64,000 nt of DNA, from the NCBI GenBank assembly GCA_009363875.1, contig CM018683.1, positions 41,996,804-42,060,803 on the forward strand, written 5' to 3'. This stretch comes from Mikania micrantha. Lineage: Eukaryota > Streptophyta > Magnoliopsida > Asterales > Asteraceae. Positions 43,545 to 55,065 of the stretch are shown here, in pieces. The position numbers were made by a program, and so were the translations under genes. Positions within the stretch are counted from its first letter, which is position 1. Each line of letters opens with the position of its first letter. The notes under the pieces were generated by a model that was not told the DNA's origin, did no database searches, and saw only the letters and a program-made list of their open reading frames with translations.

Positions 43545-43700
43545 TTTTCATAGTGAGCCGCTCAGTTTTAAAACGAGTTGAGCAACGAGCACAACATTTG
43601 GCTTGATTTTGTAATTCCGAGCCAAGCCAAATCTCTCGGTTTGCAAACGAGCCGAGCATGAGCATAACCTGCTCGGTTTGATTCGGCTTGTGAGCAACCC
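43545..43700. repeat. GAGCCGAGC / GCTCGGTTTG repeat fragment
   Basis: Several GAGC, CGAGCC and GCTCGGTTTG words occur in both directions within 150 bases, as in a widespread non-autonomous plant repeat. Borders are unclear. Confidence 0.4.
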
Positions 43701-43989
43701 TATGTCCAATGCTAGATTCAGTATTATTATGATTCCTTGTTTTTCCTTTCAAATTATAATATACTGATCAAGTGTACTTCCCTTGATGATACAAACAGAC
43801 AAACATATCCAATGAATTCCTACTTTTGAGTAGGGTTTCGAAGGGGAGAGAAAGGCAAATCTAACCCCTACCACAAAATGAGGTAGACAGGTAGTTTCAA
43901 AGGAGACCCCTAGCTCAGGATTCTACCTTTTTTTTGTTGGGAATATATTCAAAAACATCCTTCCCTCGATGATAACGATGGTTTATTAT

Positions 43990-44223
43990 CGTATGTATGC
44001 ATCTTGAATATACCTTGTAAAATGGGTTGGGTTGGGTAACGGATTAGAACAGGTGGGGGTAGGATGGGTGCGAGTCTGGATAGGTTTTAAGCAAAATCAG
44101 TTTGGGTTTAAATGGGTTGTTTTTTAAAAATATCAATTTCGTTCAAGTTAAAATGAGTTGTAACTAAACAAAGAGTTTATTTAATAATTTTCAATGATTT
44201 TCTCATTAAATATATTGTGATCA
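43990..44223. mobile_element. Left arm of a GGGTTGGGTAA-type element split by a Helitron
   Basis: AATGGGTTGGGTTGGGTAAC starts an arm whose inverted counterpart (GTTTACCCAAATCTACCCATT) lies at 46133-46155. The Helitron 44224-46007 sits between them, so the arms belong to one older element. Confidence 0.45.
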
Positions 44224-46007
44224 CTATGTTAAAAACCCGTGTGTTACATGAGATTGGGTAAAAAAAATAATGCAACTACAATATATTTACAATGAAATAG
44301 ATAATCTATCATAAACCAGTACATTTTACAATTACAATTATAAATACAGATTATAAATCTCTAAAAACGTCTTTGTATACTACACTGGACGTCATGTTAG
44401 TAACATTACCGTGTGTTATCAAAAATTAGAAGTTTCAGACCATCTCTACTCTTAACTCTGGATAAAGCAACGTATAGTTGTCCGTGCGAAAAAATTTGGT
44501 TGTTTCAATAACAAATCTACTCTTGATGACGACTGACATTGACTTTTATTTATTGTCATTGCAAATGATACTGATATAGAAAATTGTTTTCTTTGAAATT
44601 TAAACGGAATTTTCTTATGAGAAAGTGTTAGAGCTATTGTAAGAATGAATGTCTGATTACGTATATGACTTCCTAAAATTACTTCTGCTTCAATTACAAG
44701 ACTTCCAAGTTAGATGATCTTTAATATAGTCCTGTTGTATAAACCATTTTATTGATCAATATTTCTTAGTAACATTACAGGGATCCCAACCTTTAAAACT
44801 AATTTGTACTTAGGCAAACTTGAAATTTTGAAACCATTTAATGCACATAATGAGTATAAACTTTGATCAAGACCTTCATGTGATCCATACATAGATATGA
44901 TATGATTAAAATTTATTTTTAAATGAATACGAAAATATCGGATGTACATAACGAGTTTTAAAAGAAGATATGTAAAATATTACATGAACAGAGACTAAGA
45001 AATTTTTTTTTTCCTTTGCCTGTCTTATGTGAGGAGAAGAGTATAGCTGAAGGAGGTGTAGAGCATAGTAATCTTGGATGGTTCAAATTACATACGATTT
45101 GTAGATTATATAGGTAATTATTTTACGAGTAAAATCAGGTAATTCAAATATATTATAATAAGATAAATTATGAGTAAAAGTAGGAACAAATTAATTGATA
45201 TGGTTGGAAACATTTGAATTTAAATTTTTTAATTTTAAATTATATGTGGTACGAAATTAATTTAAAAAAATTTGTAAATTTTTAACTTTTAAACTTCCCT
45301 GTCAAAATTTTTACATATAATCAAGGAAAATTTTAATAATTATAAAAAATAGAGAATTAATAATTAATATCAATAATAATTAATAAAAAACATCATAAGA
45401 CGTTTATATATTTTAAACATTTTATTTTTCAGGGTTTCAGCAAAAACTTACATCTATTTCTCGATTATTTTTATTAAAAAAATACATTTCATATAATAGT
45501 TTATTAATCATGATTACATCTGGAAAAAAATCACGATTATTTTTCAAAAGAATATATTTCATGTTCATATGAAATCATTGTATTTTAAGCATAACCTAAT
45601 TTGATAAACATTTGGACCAATTTACATCACTTTTAAGTTCCACATGTTAGGCAACTGTGATCGCGTAGATGTCATCATTAAGAAAGAAAAGGAATCCATT
45701 GGGAAAAATTTTCTGGAAGAAAATTTTGTTAGGGTTTCCAAATCAAGGCTTTCTCTTAGTCAAATTTAACGGAGAGAATTACGGTATAGTAAACGCATAA
45801 ATATGATATATATATATATATATATTCCTTTTTTATTATTTAAATTAAATAAATAAATTAAAATTGAAATTAGATTTAATAGGTGAGTGACATGTGTCAA
45901 TTTTAATCTAAAATTAATAAGGGATTAACACATGTCAAAATTAAGGTGAGGGTTGATGTAGTGATGACATGTAAGCAAAAAGATTTTGCTTTATTATAAA
46001 GTATAGA
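44224..46007 (-). mobile_element. Helitron remnant, minus strand, with PIF1-helicase tail
   Basis: The 5' end at 46007 reads TCTATACTTTATAATAAAGC on the minus strand, a standard plant Helitron start, preceded by A. The 3' end at about 44224 reads CACACGGGTTTTTAACATAG, with an imperfect hairpin, followed by T. Insertion between A and T fits the Helitron rule, though the end is ATAG rather than CTAG. Only the C-terminus of the RepHel helicase is left, so it is not autonomous. Confidence 0.75.
44350..44600 (-). pseudogene. Helitron RepHel, C-terminal PIF1-like helicase fragment
   Basis: On the minus strand FSISVSFAMTINKSQ, then, after a frame change, HGQLYVALSRVKSRDGLK and VVYKDVFRDL are visible. 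These are the last helicase motifs (V and VI) and the usual C-terminus of Helitron PIF1 helicases. The arginine finger region ALSRV is preserved, but upstream motifs are missing. Confidence 0.75.
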
Positions 46008-46165
46008 TAGATTCTTACCCATTTGAATCCATTATATTCACATGGTTTTTAAGTCCGTATTGTGTTAAGGTATTACCCATCTTAACACATTTTATGTCAT
46101 AATGCTACATATTTCAACCCAAAATACAATAATTGTTTACCCAAATCTACCCATTTATCTTGCTA
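46008..46165. mobile_element. Right arm of the GGGTTGGGTAA-type element
   Basis: It contains TTACCCATTTGAATCC, AAGGTATTACCCATCTTAACAC and GTTTACCCAAATCTACCC. These are inverted relative to the left arm at 43990-44223 and directly adjoin the Helitron 5' end. Confidence 0.45.
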
Positions 46166-46239
46166 TTGGTCAAGATTGCTAGGTTTTAATTCTAAATAAA
46201 TGAAGTATAGAGATAGTTGTAGTTATGTACTTAGGGTGG

Positions 46240-47470
46240 GATGAAGATAAACAATTCCTCTATCCTGTGGTGCATGTGAATATGCTATTCGCAGATGATA
46301 TTACAGAAAAGAGTAAACCAGGTGTAAATGAGAGGCCATAGGTGTTGCAAGAAGTTGTAGAGCGTATAATATGTTTAAAGATAAGTTACTCTAAAACTGA
46401 ATTCTATTATTGCATGTTTAAAGATTAGTCATATCAAAACTGAATACCTAAATGAGTATGGAAGGCCTAATGGTCCTACATGCATTCAACATGCTCGAGT
46501 ATTTTTTATGGTCATTTGGCCAAAGTGACGGGGACAGAGATGGTGATGTAGCTCACCATGTTAAAGGTGGTTGGTGCAAGTGAAGAGCAAGCACGCAATT
46601 TTTGTGTAACAAAAGGTTCCCATCTAGGTTAGTGGGAAGATTGTATAGGATAGCAGTTTGACCAACTATGTTATATGGAAACAATTGCTAGGCGACATGG
46701 GTGGCCTGACTATACGTTGAACTTTTGTTGAATTGATATAAAATGAAAAAAATGAGAGGGAACATTTAAGACTCCTTTTTTTTTTTTTGTTTTTTGAACA
46801 TTTATCGTACATAGGCTTCTAAAATTGTTTATGACTGTATAATTGTCAAAAACTTCAATTCTTAGTTGATATGATAATAATACATGATACTTTTTTTAGT
46901 TGTATTTTTTTTATTCATGATTAATATAATTTTGTTGTTTTTGTTTGCAATAAAGTTTTTAGATATGTGTTATGTTATTATCAAAGATTAACATGTTAAG
47001 TGTGTTGTTAACATTAAATATAATTGAAAGTAAAATATTATTTTTACTAAAAGGGCCTAATTTTATTACCTGTGTTGGGCCCCCAAAATGCTTGGGCTGA
47101 CCATGCTGGGTGATGAAGAATGCACAAGCATGTAAACTGAAGTAGATATGTGGGCACATAAATATGGATTAGCTAAGAAATGTAGTTTCGTTTTGAGAAA
47201 ATTTGAGGTGACATGTTTGTCGAATAAGACAATGGACGTGATGTGAAGATGATTTCAGCATGTAAAAAGGAGAGAGTTGGCTTTGGTAAGGGTCATGGAA
47301 ACATTTACAATGGAGGGAAGGAGCATGGATTGAGTCAAACTGACATTGTTGTAGCGGCTTAGCCAGTATTTTAGTAGACTTGTATCTTTAAAAGGACATG
47401 ACTAGGGACAAGATTTTTGGGATTTATCAGATAAAATTAGGGACTTTTAGGAGAGTGAATAGATATGTCT
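46240..47470 (+). pseudogene. LINE (non-LTR retrotransposon) reverse transcriptase remnant
   Basis: Fragments in shifting frames are readable: VNMLFADDI (the FADD catalytic box, about 46275), GVNERP, KISYSKTEF, then LYRIAV.PTMLYGN (about 46640), the typical end of the LINE RT. After an A/T-rich gap comes a tail with KRRELALVRVMETFTMEGRK (about 47265) and a DMT.D word, seen in the C-terminal region of plant non-LTR elements. Many stops show it is old. Confidence 0.65.
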
Positions 47471-47929
47471 TAATTTTCTCACAAGGCCATAGTTTTTCTC
47501 ATATTTGTCTTAGCCTCAGCCAAATAACCACCCCCACCCACCCAAAAAAGAAAGGAAAAAGAAAAAAAAAAAAAAAAAAAGACGCACACACTGACACCCC
47601 AATGGAAAAGGAAACAAAAACCTCTAACTTTGTTTTAGCTTTTTGTTTGGTTTATATCCTCTTTTGTATGAGAGAAAGAGAGAATATGCGTACTTTTTAG
47701 GGAGTTAATGGTTTGATTCTATGTTTTCTTGCCTTTTTTGCATTTTTACATTTTTACATTTTGCTATTATAGTTTTCTCCCCATCTACTGAGTCGTTGTC
47801 TACTAAACCCTTGAATTTCTTGTTAGGTTCGTGTCATATTTTCATGTCTTAGAAATTCATACTCATAGTTGGGGTTTCTATGTAATTATCATAACACTAA
47901 TCATTGCTCCTATATTTTTGTTTTATCAG

Positions 47930-48503
47930 ATGCCCAAACCTGGAAGTATTATCGATCAAGAGCTGCCCAAATGTGACCGACGAATCCATGATAAAGCTAG
48001 CATCCGGGTGCCCCAAACTCAAGGAACTGGACATAAGCTTTTGCCATGAAATCTCTCATGAATCTTTACAAGTGTTAGGAAGAAAATGCACCAACATTTC
48101 GGTTCTAAAACGTAACCTAGTGAACTGGTTAGATCCTTCACAACACATCGGAATCATCCCAACCAGCTATTTAAACGCGTGTCCCCAAGACGGGGACTCT
48201 GAAGCTGCTGCAATTGGGAACTTCATGCCTCAAATCCTCCATCTAGAACTTAGGTTCTCCAAAATAACGGCCAGAGGTCTTGCCTTGATTTCACAAGGGT
48301 GTAAAAGCCTCGAGTACTTGGATTTATTAGGTTGTGGGAATGTTACTAGCCGAGATATTGCAAATGCGACTTCGAGTTTAACTAACTTGAAGGAAGTTAA
48401 GAAAACAAACTTTTACATCCCGAGATCGGGTTCTCATGTCGAGAGATATGGCCATTGGAGGTTGTATGATGACCGATTCCAAACGGATGCTTTTCGTATA
48501 TGA
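47930..48503 (+). CDS. SKIP1: F-box protein SKIP1-like, exon 2 (LRR region)
   Basis: The exon continues from exon 1 as RCPNLEVLSIKSCPNVTDES and then carries Leu-rich repeats of the cysteine-containing (AMN1/FBXL) type: KLASGCPKLKELDISFC, LGRKCTNISVLKRN, ILHLELRFSKITARGLALI, GCKSLEYLDLLGCGNVTSRD. These repeats form the substrate-binding surface. NWLDPSQHIGIIP and YLNACPQDGDSEA are family-specific words. It ends in the TGA at 48501-48503. The exon is 574 bases and open. Both splice sites match consensus. Confidence 0.92.
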
Positions 48504-48870
48504 ATTCACAAGGAAGAATGTTGGAGTTGTGTTAGAAGATCATGTTATATATGGCTTCTTGTATTGATAATATCTTTCTCGTGTTTATATTGAATGTAGA
48601 AGTTAGCTTGAGATTTTTCTTTATGTAATATGTATTTTTATGACTACGATTTGCATAAATAATTAGTTTGTCTGATATGATATGATAGCATGACTATTTT
48701 TATTTTAGAAAAAATCTCTTTACGTTTATTTAATATTTGCATATTTCATCATTTTAGTTGAATTTTTATGGATTAGTTTCTTTCTTTCTTTTATGTGAAC
48801 ATTTAATTGTAGATTACAATTTTTACATTAAATGAATAAAAATTGTAGTTATTTATTATTATTTTTTTTT
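48504..48870 (+). other. 3' UTR/downstream flank of the SKIP1-like gene
   Basis: A/T-rich, with AATAAT and AATGAATAAAAA (48831-48842) as possible polyadenylation signals. No other gene is seen. Confidence 0.45.
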
Positions 48871-48872
48871 TT

Positions 48873-49256
48873 AGTAAATTGCACTTTTCGTCCTTTATAT
48901 TTACATAAAATTTCATAGATAGTCTTTTATGTTTCAAAAAGTTAAAATCAATTCTTTAAGTTTTTAAATGTTGCAAACTCGGTCTTTAAACCGTTAACTT
49001 CGTTAAGTACTAACAGAATAAATGATCATATCTGAAAATTTATGTAAAAATAAAGGACCAAAAGTGAAATTTACTCAATTACTTATATGATTTTTTGACA
49101 TTTATGTCACTATTCTGTTAGTACTTAATGGAGTTAACGGTGAAAAAACCGAGTTTGCAACATTTGAATATTTAAAGGACTGATTTTGACATTTTGAAAT
49201 AAAGGACTATCTTTGAAATTGTGTGTAAACATAAAGGACCAAAAGTGCAATTTACT
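48873..49256. mobile_element. Foldback MITE with ~100-bp terminal inverted repeats
   Basis: The left end AGTAAATTGCACTTTTCGTCC and the right end GGACCAAAAGTGCAATTTACT are inverted repeats. The match continues inward for about 100 bases (CTTTATRTTTAC, GATAGTCYTTTAT, TTTTAA/GACAT). An internal pair, CTAACAGAATA and TATTCTGTTAG, lies near the centre. This TIR type is widespread in dicots. Target duplication was not resolved because of the flanking T-runs. Confidence 0.8.
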
Positions 49257-49633
49257 CTTTTTAAGAAAAATAGCAAACCTATTACTGTTAAAACATCGAA
49301 TTTGAAACTTTCTTTATTTTTGTTTTCCTTTTATTTTTAGTACTTTTCTAAGGTTTATATCTTTTTTTCTTTTCAACAAGGTAGAATTTTATTTTATTAT
49401 ATTATTAATTTTTGTTTGTTTTGGTTAATAATTTACTTTAATCTTAACAACATGTATATCCCAGCAAGATCATTATTCTGTTCGTATAATTCAACCCTAA
49501 TTCTGGTTTCCCAATGGACATCACAAAATCTGAGATAAGATATCTCCGATATGACCCTTTAACTCATTATGTTTATTTGGGGTGCTTCCCGTATCAAACG
49601 TGCATGACCACATCACATCAAATGATATATTTA
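49257..49633. other. Intergenic sequence before the Ty3 tandem array
   Basis: A/T-rich with no recognised gene or repeat. The last five bases, ATTTA (49629-49633), would be the target duplication of the array if an identical copy follows its last LTR. Confidence 0.5.
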
Positions 49634-51668
49634 TGTAACCCCCGGTTACTATTCAACATTTTAAAATAATATTAGAGTTGGTCCCAGCAAATTTTTCATT
49701 TTTAAAACCTTGTTTGACCTTCTTTATTTAATAATATTAAACAAAGTTTAACGCAAAAGTAAACGTGTCAAACATTTTACAATACTTATTTACATAAGTA
49801 AGTTTAAACCCAAAATTTCAAACGGTTGCAACAAGGTTTTGCTCGTTCGATTCCTGCTCCACCTCGATCCTTACAGCCGTGTACGTCATTTTTGACCTAC
49901 AACATCACACAATAATTCCCATTAGTTCATAAAAACTAAGTAAGTAAACCCCAATGGTTTACCCCAATGGTTTGTCAACAATAAAATGTAAAAATACATT
50001 TTTCACAATCAACATTCAAACTGAGTCATTTCTATTCGAATTGACCCTAACAATGTAATAATATCATATTACCATCATCAACTATTGCTCACAATAGTTT
50101 AATCAAAATTACACTATGGTGTTCACATTCATGTGCTTCCACCATAGCTATTTGTCAGCACCTCTGACTATCCACCATTGTGGAGTCATAAATAATTCAA
50201 GTCTTAAGATGTTTACCCACCGGTACTTCCATCTAAGACAATTGCCAGCACCTCTGGCTATCCACCATTGTGGAGTCATATTTATTTAGTCTAAGATGTT
50301 CACCCACCGGTACTTCCATCTAGACAATTGCCAGCACCTCTGGCTATCCACCATTGTGGAGTCATATATAATTTAATCAAATTACTATGATGTTCACCCA
50401 ACCGGTACTTCCATCATAGAAGTCCCACACTATTATTTACCAAGGTATTGGATTTATCATAGGTTGTTGAACTTTTATTATTCAACATTCCCCTATCACC
50501 AATGCCATATTTATTATATAATTTATTCAACAACAATTTCAATATTTATTATGTGATGTAATAGTTGTGGGATTACTTACCTTAATCAGATAAGGGATTA
50601 GCAACTGCAGGCTCCTTTCCTGCTCTATGACTAGTGGTTTGACTTCCACTACCACCACCTAGTTGCAAAATATATATATACAACTAGTTTCAACACGTAT
50701 GGCACATACAATCAAGTTCAACACACTTGACTGATTTAACTTCCTCAAAGTCAATTCATCACATAACTGACTCTATCTTACTACGTTTAGCAAGTTTTAG
50801 TCAATTATCACACTTATTCATATTTCATGCCTTCCCAGGCAATTTATCAAATAATTGATGTTCATTATATTAGTTACGATCTTTAGCTATTTTTATTATT
50901 CAATTTTTATTTTTAAGATCAAAACTATTAATAATGGTAACATCAATTTATCAAAATCATCATTTAATCTATGGATTATAATCCATAATTTATTTAAAAT
51001 CATATTCAACCCGTCCTGCTAGTTATCACACCATGATATGGGTTTCACAACAACCGGACATTATCCCGGCTTCAAAACGAAGATTTCACCATCAAAACAA
51101 CAAGTTCTTCGTTTCTAACAATCCCTAGTTATCAACTAGGCAATAATCAATACCCATAATCATATTATTACAATCAAAACTAGATTTAATCCACACAATA
51201 TTAAACTAGTAGGATAAAACAAACCGTTACCTGATCTGACGGATTTCTACGGTTAAAACAACGATCGGGACTTGAAAACACGATCCTATGCGCGATCTGG
51301 ATGATCAGAAGCCTTTAAATTGAAGTTTTTAGGCTTAGAAATGGTAGGTTTTCGTCTGGAGTCAAGAACAAGTCGAGAAAGAATGAAAATTTATGTTTTC
51401 GATGAAATCTGATCGTTTAACTTCGTTTCGCGATTCCGGGAGCATACGAACTCCGTTTTGCCCACGGTTTTCGCCCACGTTCATCATTTTTCACATACTA
51501 TCAATCCCCAATAACAAAAGTTACTAAATCCTCGTGGATTTCAAGCACGACCAAATGTGCTCTTGCCATTAATGACGTAACTCTTACACATTTTCAAATC
51601 ACAACAACCACAATCGTTTAATTAACCATTATTCACAATACATTCATTATTAAAAACCGGTTGTTACA
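49634..51668 (-). mobile_element. LTR A (2035 bp), 3' LTR of the left copy
   Basis: On the minus strand it runs from TGTAACAACCGG (51668) to CCGGGGGTTACA (49634). It follows a polypurine tract. It holds three copies of an 86-90-bp minisatellite at 50150-50415. Confidence 0.88.
50150..50415. repeat. Minisatellite in LTR A, three ~88-bp units
   Basis: CAGCACCTCTG(A/G)CTATCC, then ACCATTGTGGAGTCATA and CACCGGTACTTCCATC, recurs at 50156, 50246 and 50332. LTR B has four such units. Confidence 0.88.
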
Positions 51669-51690
51669 AATCTCCCCTCCTTACAAAGGT
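51669..51690 (-). other. Polypurine tract, left copy
   Basis: The minus strand reads GTAAGGAGGGGAGATT just before the LTR start TGTAACAACC, downstream of TTTCGGGGACGAAACC. Confidence 0.8.
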
Positions 51691-51707
51691 TTCGTCCCCG
51701 AAACCGA

Positions 51708-51978
51708 TTAAACCTCAAAAAGGAAAGGATAATACTTTCTCATTTCATTTTCTGATTCCCACGTAATTTCAGAACCGGTTCTATTTTTCCACTGAACCTT
51801 CACCTGGCTCAATGATTTATTCCTAAGTTGCTTAACTTTTCGGTCAAGTATTGCCACTGGCTTTTCCACATAATTCAACTTGTCATCAATTTCTATATCT
51901 TCCAGTGGTACGTATGCAGATTCATCTGCCAAACATTTTCGTAAGTAAGAAACATGGAACGTATTATGAATTCCACTT
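51708..51978 (-). pseudogene. Chromodomain tail of pol, left copy, out of frame
   Basis: The minus frame encodes DESAYVPLEDIEIDDKLNYV, then VKVQWKNRTGSEITWESE and YPFLFEV, a chromodomain-like module that guides chromovirus integration to marked chromatin. It is separated from integrase by a one-base loss at about 51978 (PEE-stop instead of PEEL), a lesion also present in the right copy at about 58992. Confidence 0.82.
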
Positions 51979-54900
51979 ACTCCTCTGGTAGCTCTAGGCG
52001 ATAAGCAACTTCACCAACACGAGCTATGATTTTAAATGGTCCAATAAAGCGTGGACTTAACTTTCCTCGCTTACGAAAACGTATAACACCTTTCCATGGT
52101 GAGACTTTTAACAACACAAAATCTCCTACCTGGAATTCAATGGGCCTTCTACGCTTATCAGCGTATGATTTCTGACGGTCTTGGGCCGCCTTCAGATGGG
52201 CACGGATCTGATCTATCCGTTCATTGGTAGCTTTAACTACACTTTTGTGTGCGAGTTCACGTTGTCCAACTTCTCCCCAACAAACGGGAGTTCGACATTT
52301 TCTCCCATATAGCATCTCATAAGGAGGCATTCCAATGCTGGAATGATAACTATTATTATACGAGAACTCTGCTAAAGGTAGATAATTATCCCAACTGCCC
52401 CCAAAGTCAATAATGCATGCTCGTAACATATCCTCTAGCGTCTGAATGGTTCTTTCACTTTGTCCATCAGTCTGAGGATGATACGCAGTGCTTAACAACA
52501 GTTTTGTTCCTAATTCTTCTTGAAAATTTCTCCAAAATCGAGAAGTAAATCGAGTATCTCGATCAGAGATAATGGTTACAGGCACACCATGACGAGACAC
52601 AATTTCTCGTACATATATCTCTGCCATTTTATCAGAAGAATAGGTCTCACGAATGGGCAAGAAATGAGCACTCTTGGTCAACCTATCCACAATGACCCAA
52701 ATCGTATCACATCCCTTCCTTGTCTTAGGAAGTTTAGTAATCAGGTCCATTGTGATATGTTCCCATTTCCACATTGGGATTTCCAATGGCTGCAACTTAC
52801 CATAAGGTTTCTGGTGCTCCGCTTTTACCTGCATACAAGTCAAACATTTCGCTACATGTTTAACAATATCTCGTTTCATACCTGGCCACCAATAATTTAC
52901 CCGAAGGTCACGATACATTTTAGTAGCACCAGGATGAATTGAGTACTTCGACTTGTGTGCTTCTTCCAACAATGCAGACTTAAGTGGACAAGTGGGAGGT
53001 ATCCACACTCGACCCCACCTAGTCTTCAAACCACGACTATCTTCATCAAGATTATGAGCTTGCCCTTTAATCCTGTCTCGTTTCCAATTTTCTTCCTTTA
53101 AAGCTTCAGTCTGGGCTTCCTTGATCTGTTCAATTAAACCTGAAGTAATCACAAGCTGCATAGCTTTCACTTTGATTGGTTCACACTCTTCTTTTCTACT
53201 CAAGGCATCTGCCACCACATTCGCTTTACCAGGATGATAAAAGATTTCACAATCATAGTCCTTGAGTAATTCCAGCCATCGTCTTTGCCTCATATTCAAT
53301 TCCTTCTGAGTGAAGAAATATTTCAAGCTCTTATGATCAGTGTAAATGGTACACTTTACACCGTACAAATAATGCCTCCAGATTTTTAAGGCAAATACGA
53401 CTGCTGCAAGTTCTAAATCATGAATAGGATAATTGATTTCATGGGTTTTTAGTTGTCTTGAGGCATAAGCAATCACCTTGCCTCGTTGCATAAGAACACA
53501 ACCCAGACCATGATAAGAAGCATCAGAATATATCACAAAATCATCAGGACCATCTGGTAACGTTAATACCGGTGCCTGAGTTAATTTGGACTTTAATTCT
53601 TGGAATGCTTTCTCTTGGTCATCACCCCACACAAACTTAACATCTTTTCTTGTAATTTTGGTTAAAGATGAAGCAATCTTAGCAAAGTCTTGAATGAATC
53701 TACGATAATAACCAGCTAAGCCAAGAAAACTTCTGACATCAGTTGGATTTTTGGGTAGACTCCAATTGGTCACTGCTTGAATCTTAGAAGGATCAACAAG
53801 AATGCCATCTGCATTTATCACATGTCCAAGAAATTGGACTTCATGCAACCAAAAGACACATTTAGAAAATTTGGCATATAACTTCTTCCTTCGGAGAGTC
53901 TCAAGTACCTCCCGTAAGTGACACGCATGATCACCTTCATTCTTGGAATAAACAAGAATATCATCAATAAAAACGATAACAGATCGATCCAACATAGGAC
54001 GACACACCCGATTCATCAAGTCCATGAATGCAGCCGGTGCATTAGTCAGCCCAAAAGACATGACAAGAAATTCTTAATGACCATATCGGGTTCGAAACGC
54101 TGTTTTAGGAATATCTTCTTCCCTAACTTTAATTTGGTGATAACCCGACCTAAGATCAATTTTAGAGAACCAAGAAGCCCCTTGTAACTGATCAAAAAGA
54201 TCATCGATCCAAGGCAAAGGATATTTGTTTTTCACCGTCACTTTATTAAGTTCTCGATAATCAATACACATACGAAAACTTCCGTCCTTCTTTTTAACAA
54301 AAAGAACTGGAGCACCCCAAGGCGAGATGCTTGGACGAATAAAACCTTTATCGAGAAGATCCTGCAATTGAGTCATCAACTCTTGCAATTCAGACGGTGC
54401 TAAACGATAAGGAGCTTTTGCTATAGGCTTGGCTCCTGGAATAAGATCGATTCTAAACTCAACATTTCTATCAGAAGGGATTCCCGGTAAGTCATCCGGA
54501 AAAACGTCAGGAAAATCCCTAACAATTGGGACATCCTCCAAACACTTTACTGTTTTCTCAGCATCAATGACATAAGCTAAGAAGGATTGGCCCCATGATT
54601 CATATACTTCATGGCTTTGACCAAAGAGCACAAAACAACCCCTCCACGTTTTTCTCCTTGAATGGATAATTCATAACCACTAGGGGTTATCAATTGTATA
54701 ACTTTGCGATTGCAAAGTATATTGGCTTTATAAGAAGATAGCCAATCCATTCCAATAACAACATCAAACTCCCCCAATACCATGGGTATTAAATCAACAA
54801 CATAATCCTCGTTATTGATCGTAAGCTTACAGTTTCGATAAATATCAAACACACGAAAACTTTTAGAATCAGCAACCTCTACTTCTAACGGTACAGGCAA

Positions 54901-55065
54901 CTTTTCTAAGACAAAAGATGGATGATGCACAAATTTTATAGACACAAAAGATCGATTGGCTCCAGAATCAAATAACACATAAGCAGGTATTGAATTAACA
55001 AAGAAGGTACCTGTCACCACATCAGATGTGACTTTAGCCTCCTCTGCCGAAATCTGGAAAGCTCT
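51977..55065 (-). pseudogene. Ty3 protease-RT-RNase H-integrase, left copy
   Basis: Protease FDSGANRSF is at about 54970. A one-base loss in a C-run near 54590 shifts frame between protease and RT. RT is open with KKKDGSFRMCIDYRELNK. TAA at 54074 replaces Tyr in GHYEF. RT then continues with FIDDILVYSK, RNase H (YSDAS, TDHKS, DALSRK) and integrase (HPG zinc region, MDLITK, SDRDTRF, SERTIQTLE, GKRGKLSPR-like C-terminus) through a 694-residue stretch. MSFGLTNAP replaces the usual MPFG. Catalytic residues are intact, but the reading frame is broken three times. Confidence 0.88.

Larger units (their letters stand above)
37422..47929 (+). other. Intron of the SKIP1-like gene, 10.5 kb
   Basis: The donor is CG|GTAAGAATCC (37422) and the acceptor is TTTTATCAG|A (47929). 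The codon CG-A restores Arg, and the protein runs straight on as RCPNLEVLSIKSCPNV. The intron holds a MITE-like element, a hAT fragment, GC-rich degenerate repeats, a Helitron nested in another repeat, and LINE fragments. Stretches without a recognised feature are 37430-38330, 40250-41000, 43240-43540 and 47470-47900. Within the second, a short minus-strand ORF near 40530-40390 was seen but not recognised. Confidence 0.85.

Noticed and set aside
47398..47700. Lys-rich 100-aa ORF
   Set aside because: It spans an A-run and LINE debris in the intron; no protein features beyond low complexity.
52520..52942. Plus-strand 140-aa ORF, also at 59532-59954
   Set aside because: Antisense shadow of integrase. 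Its presence twice only reflects the element duplication.
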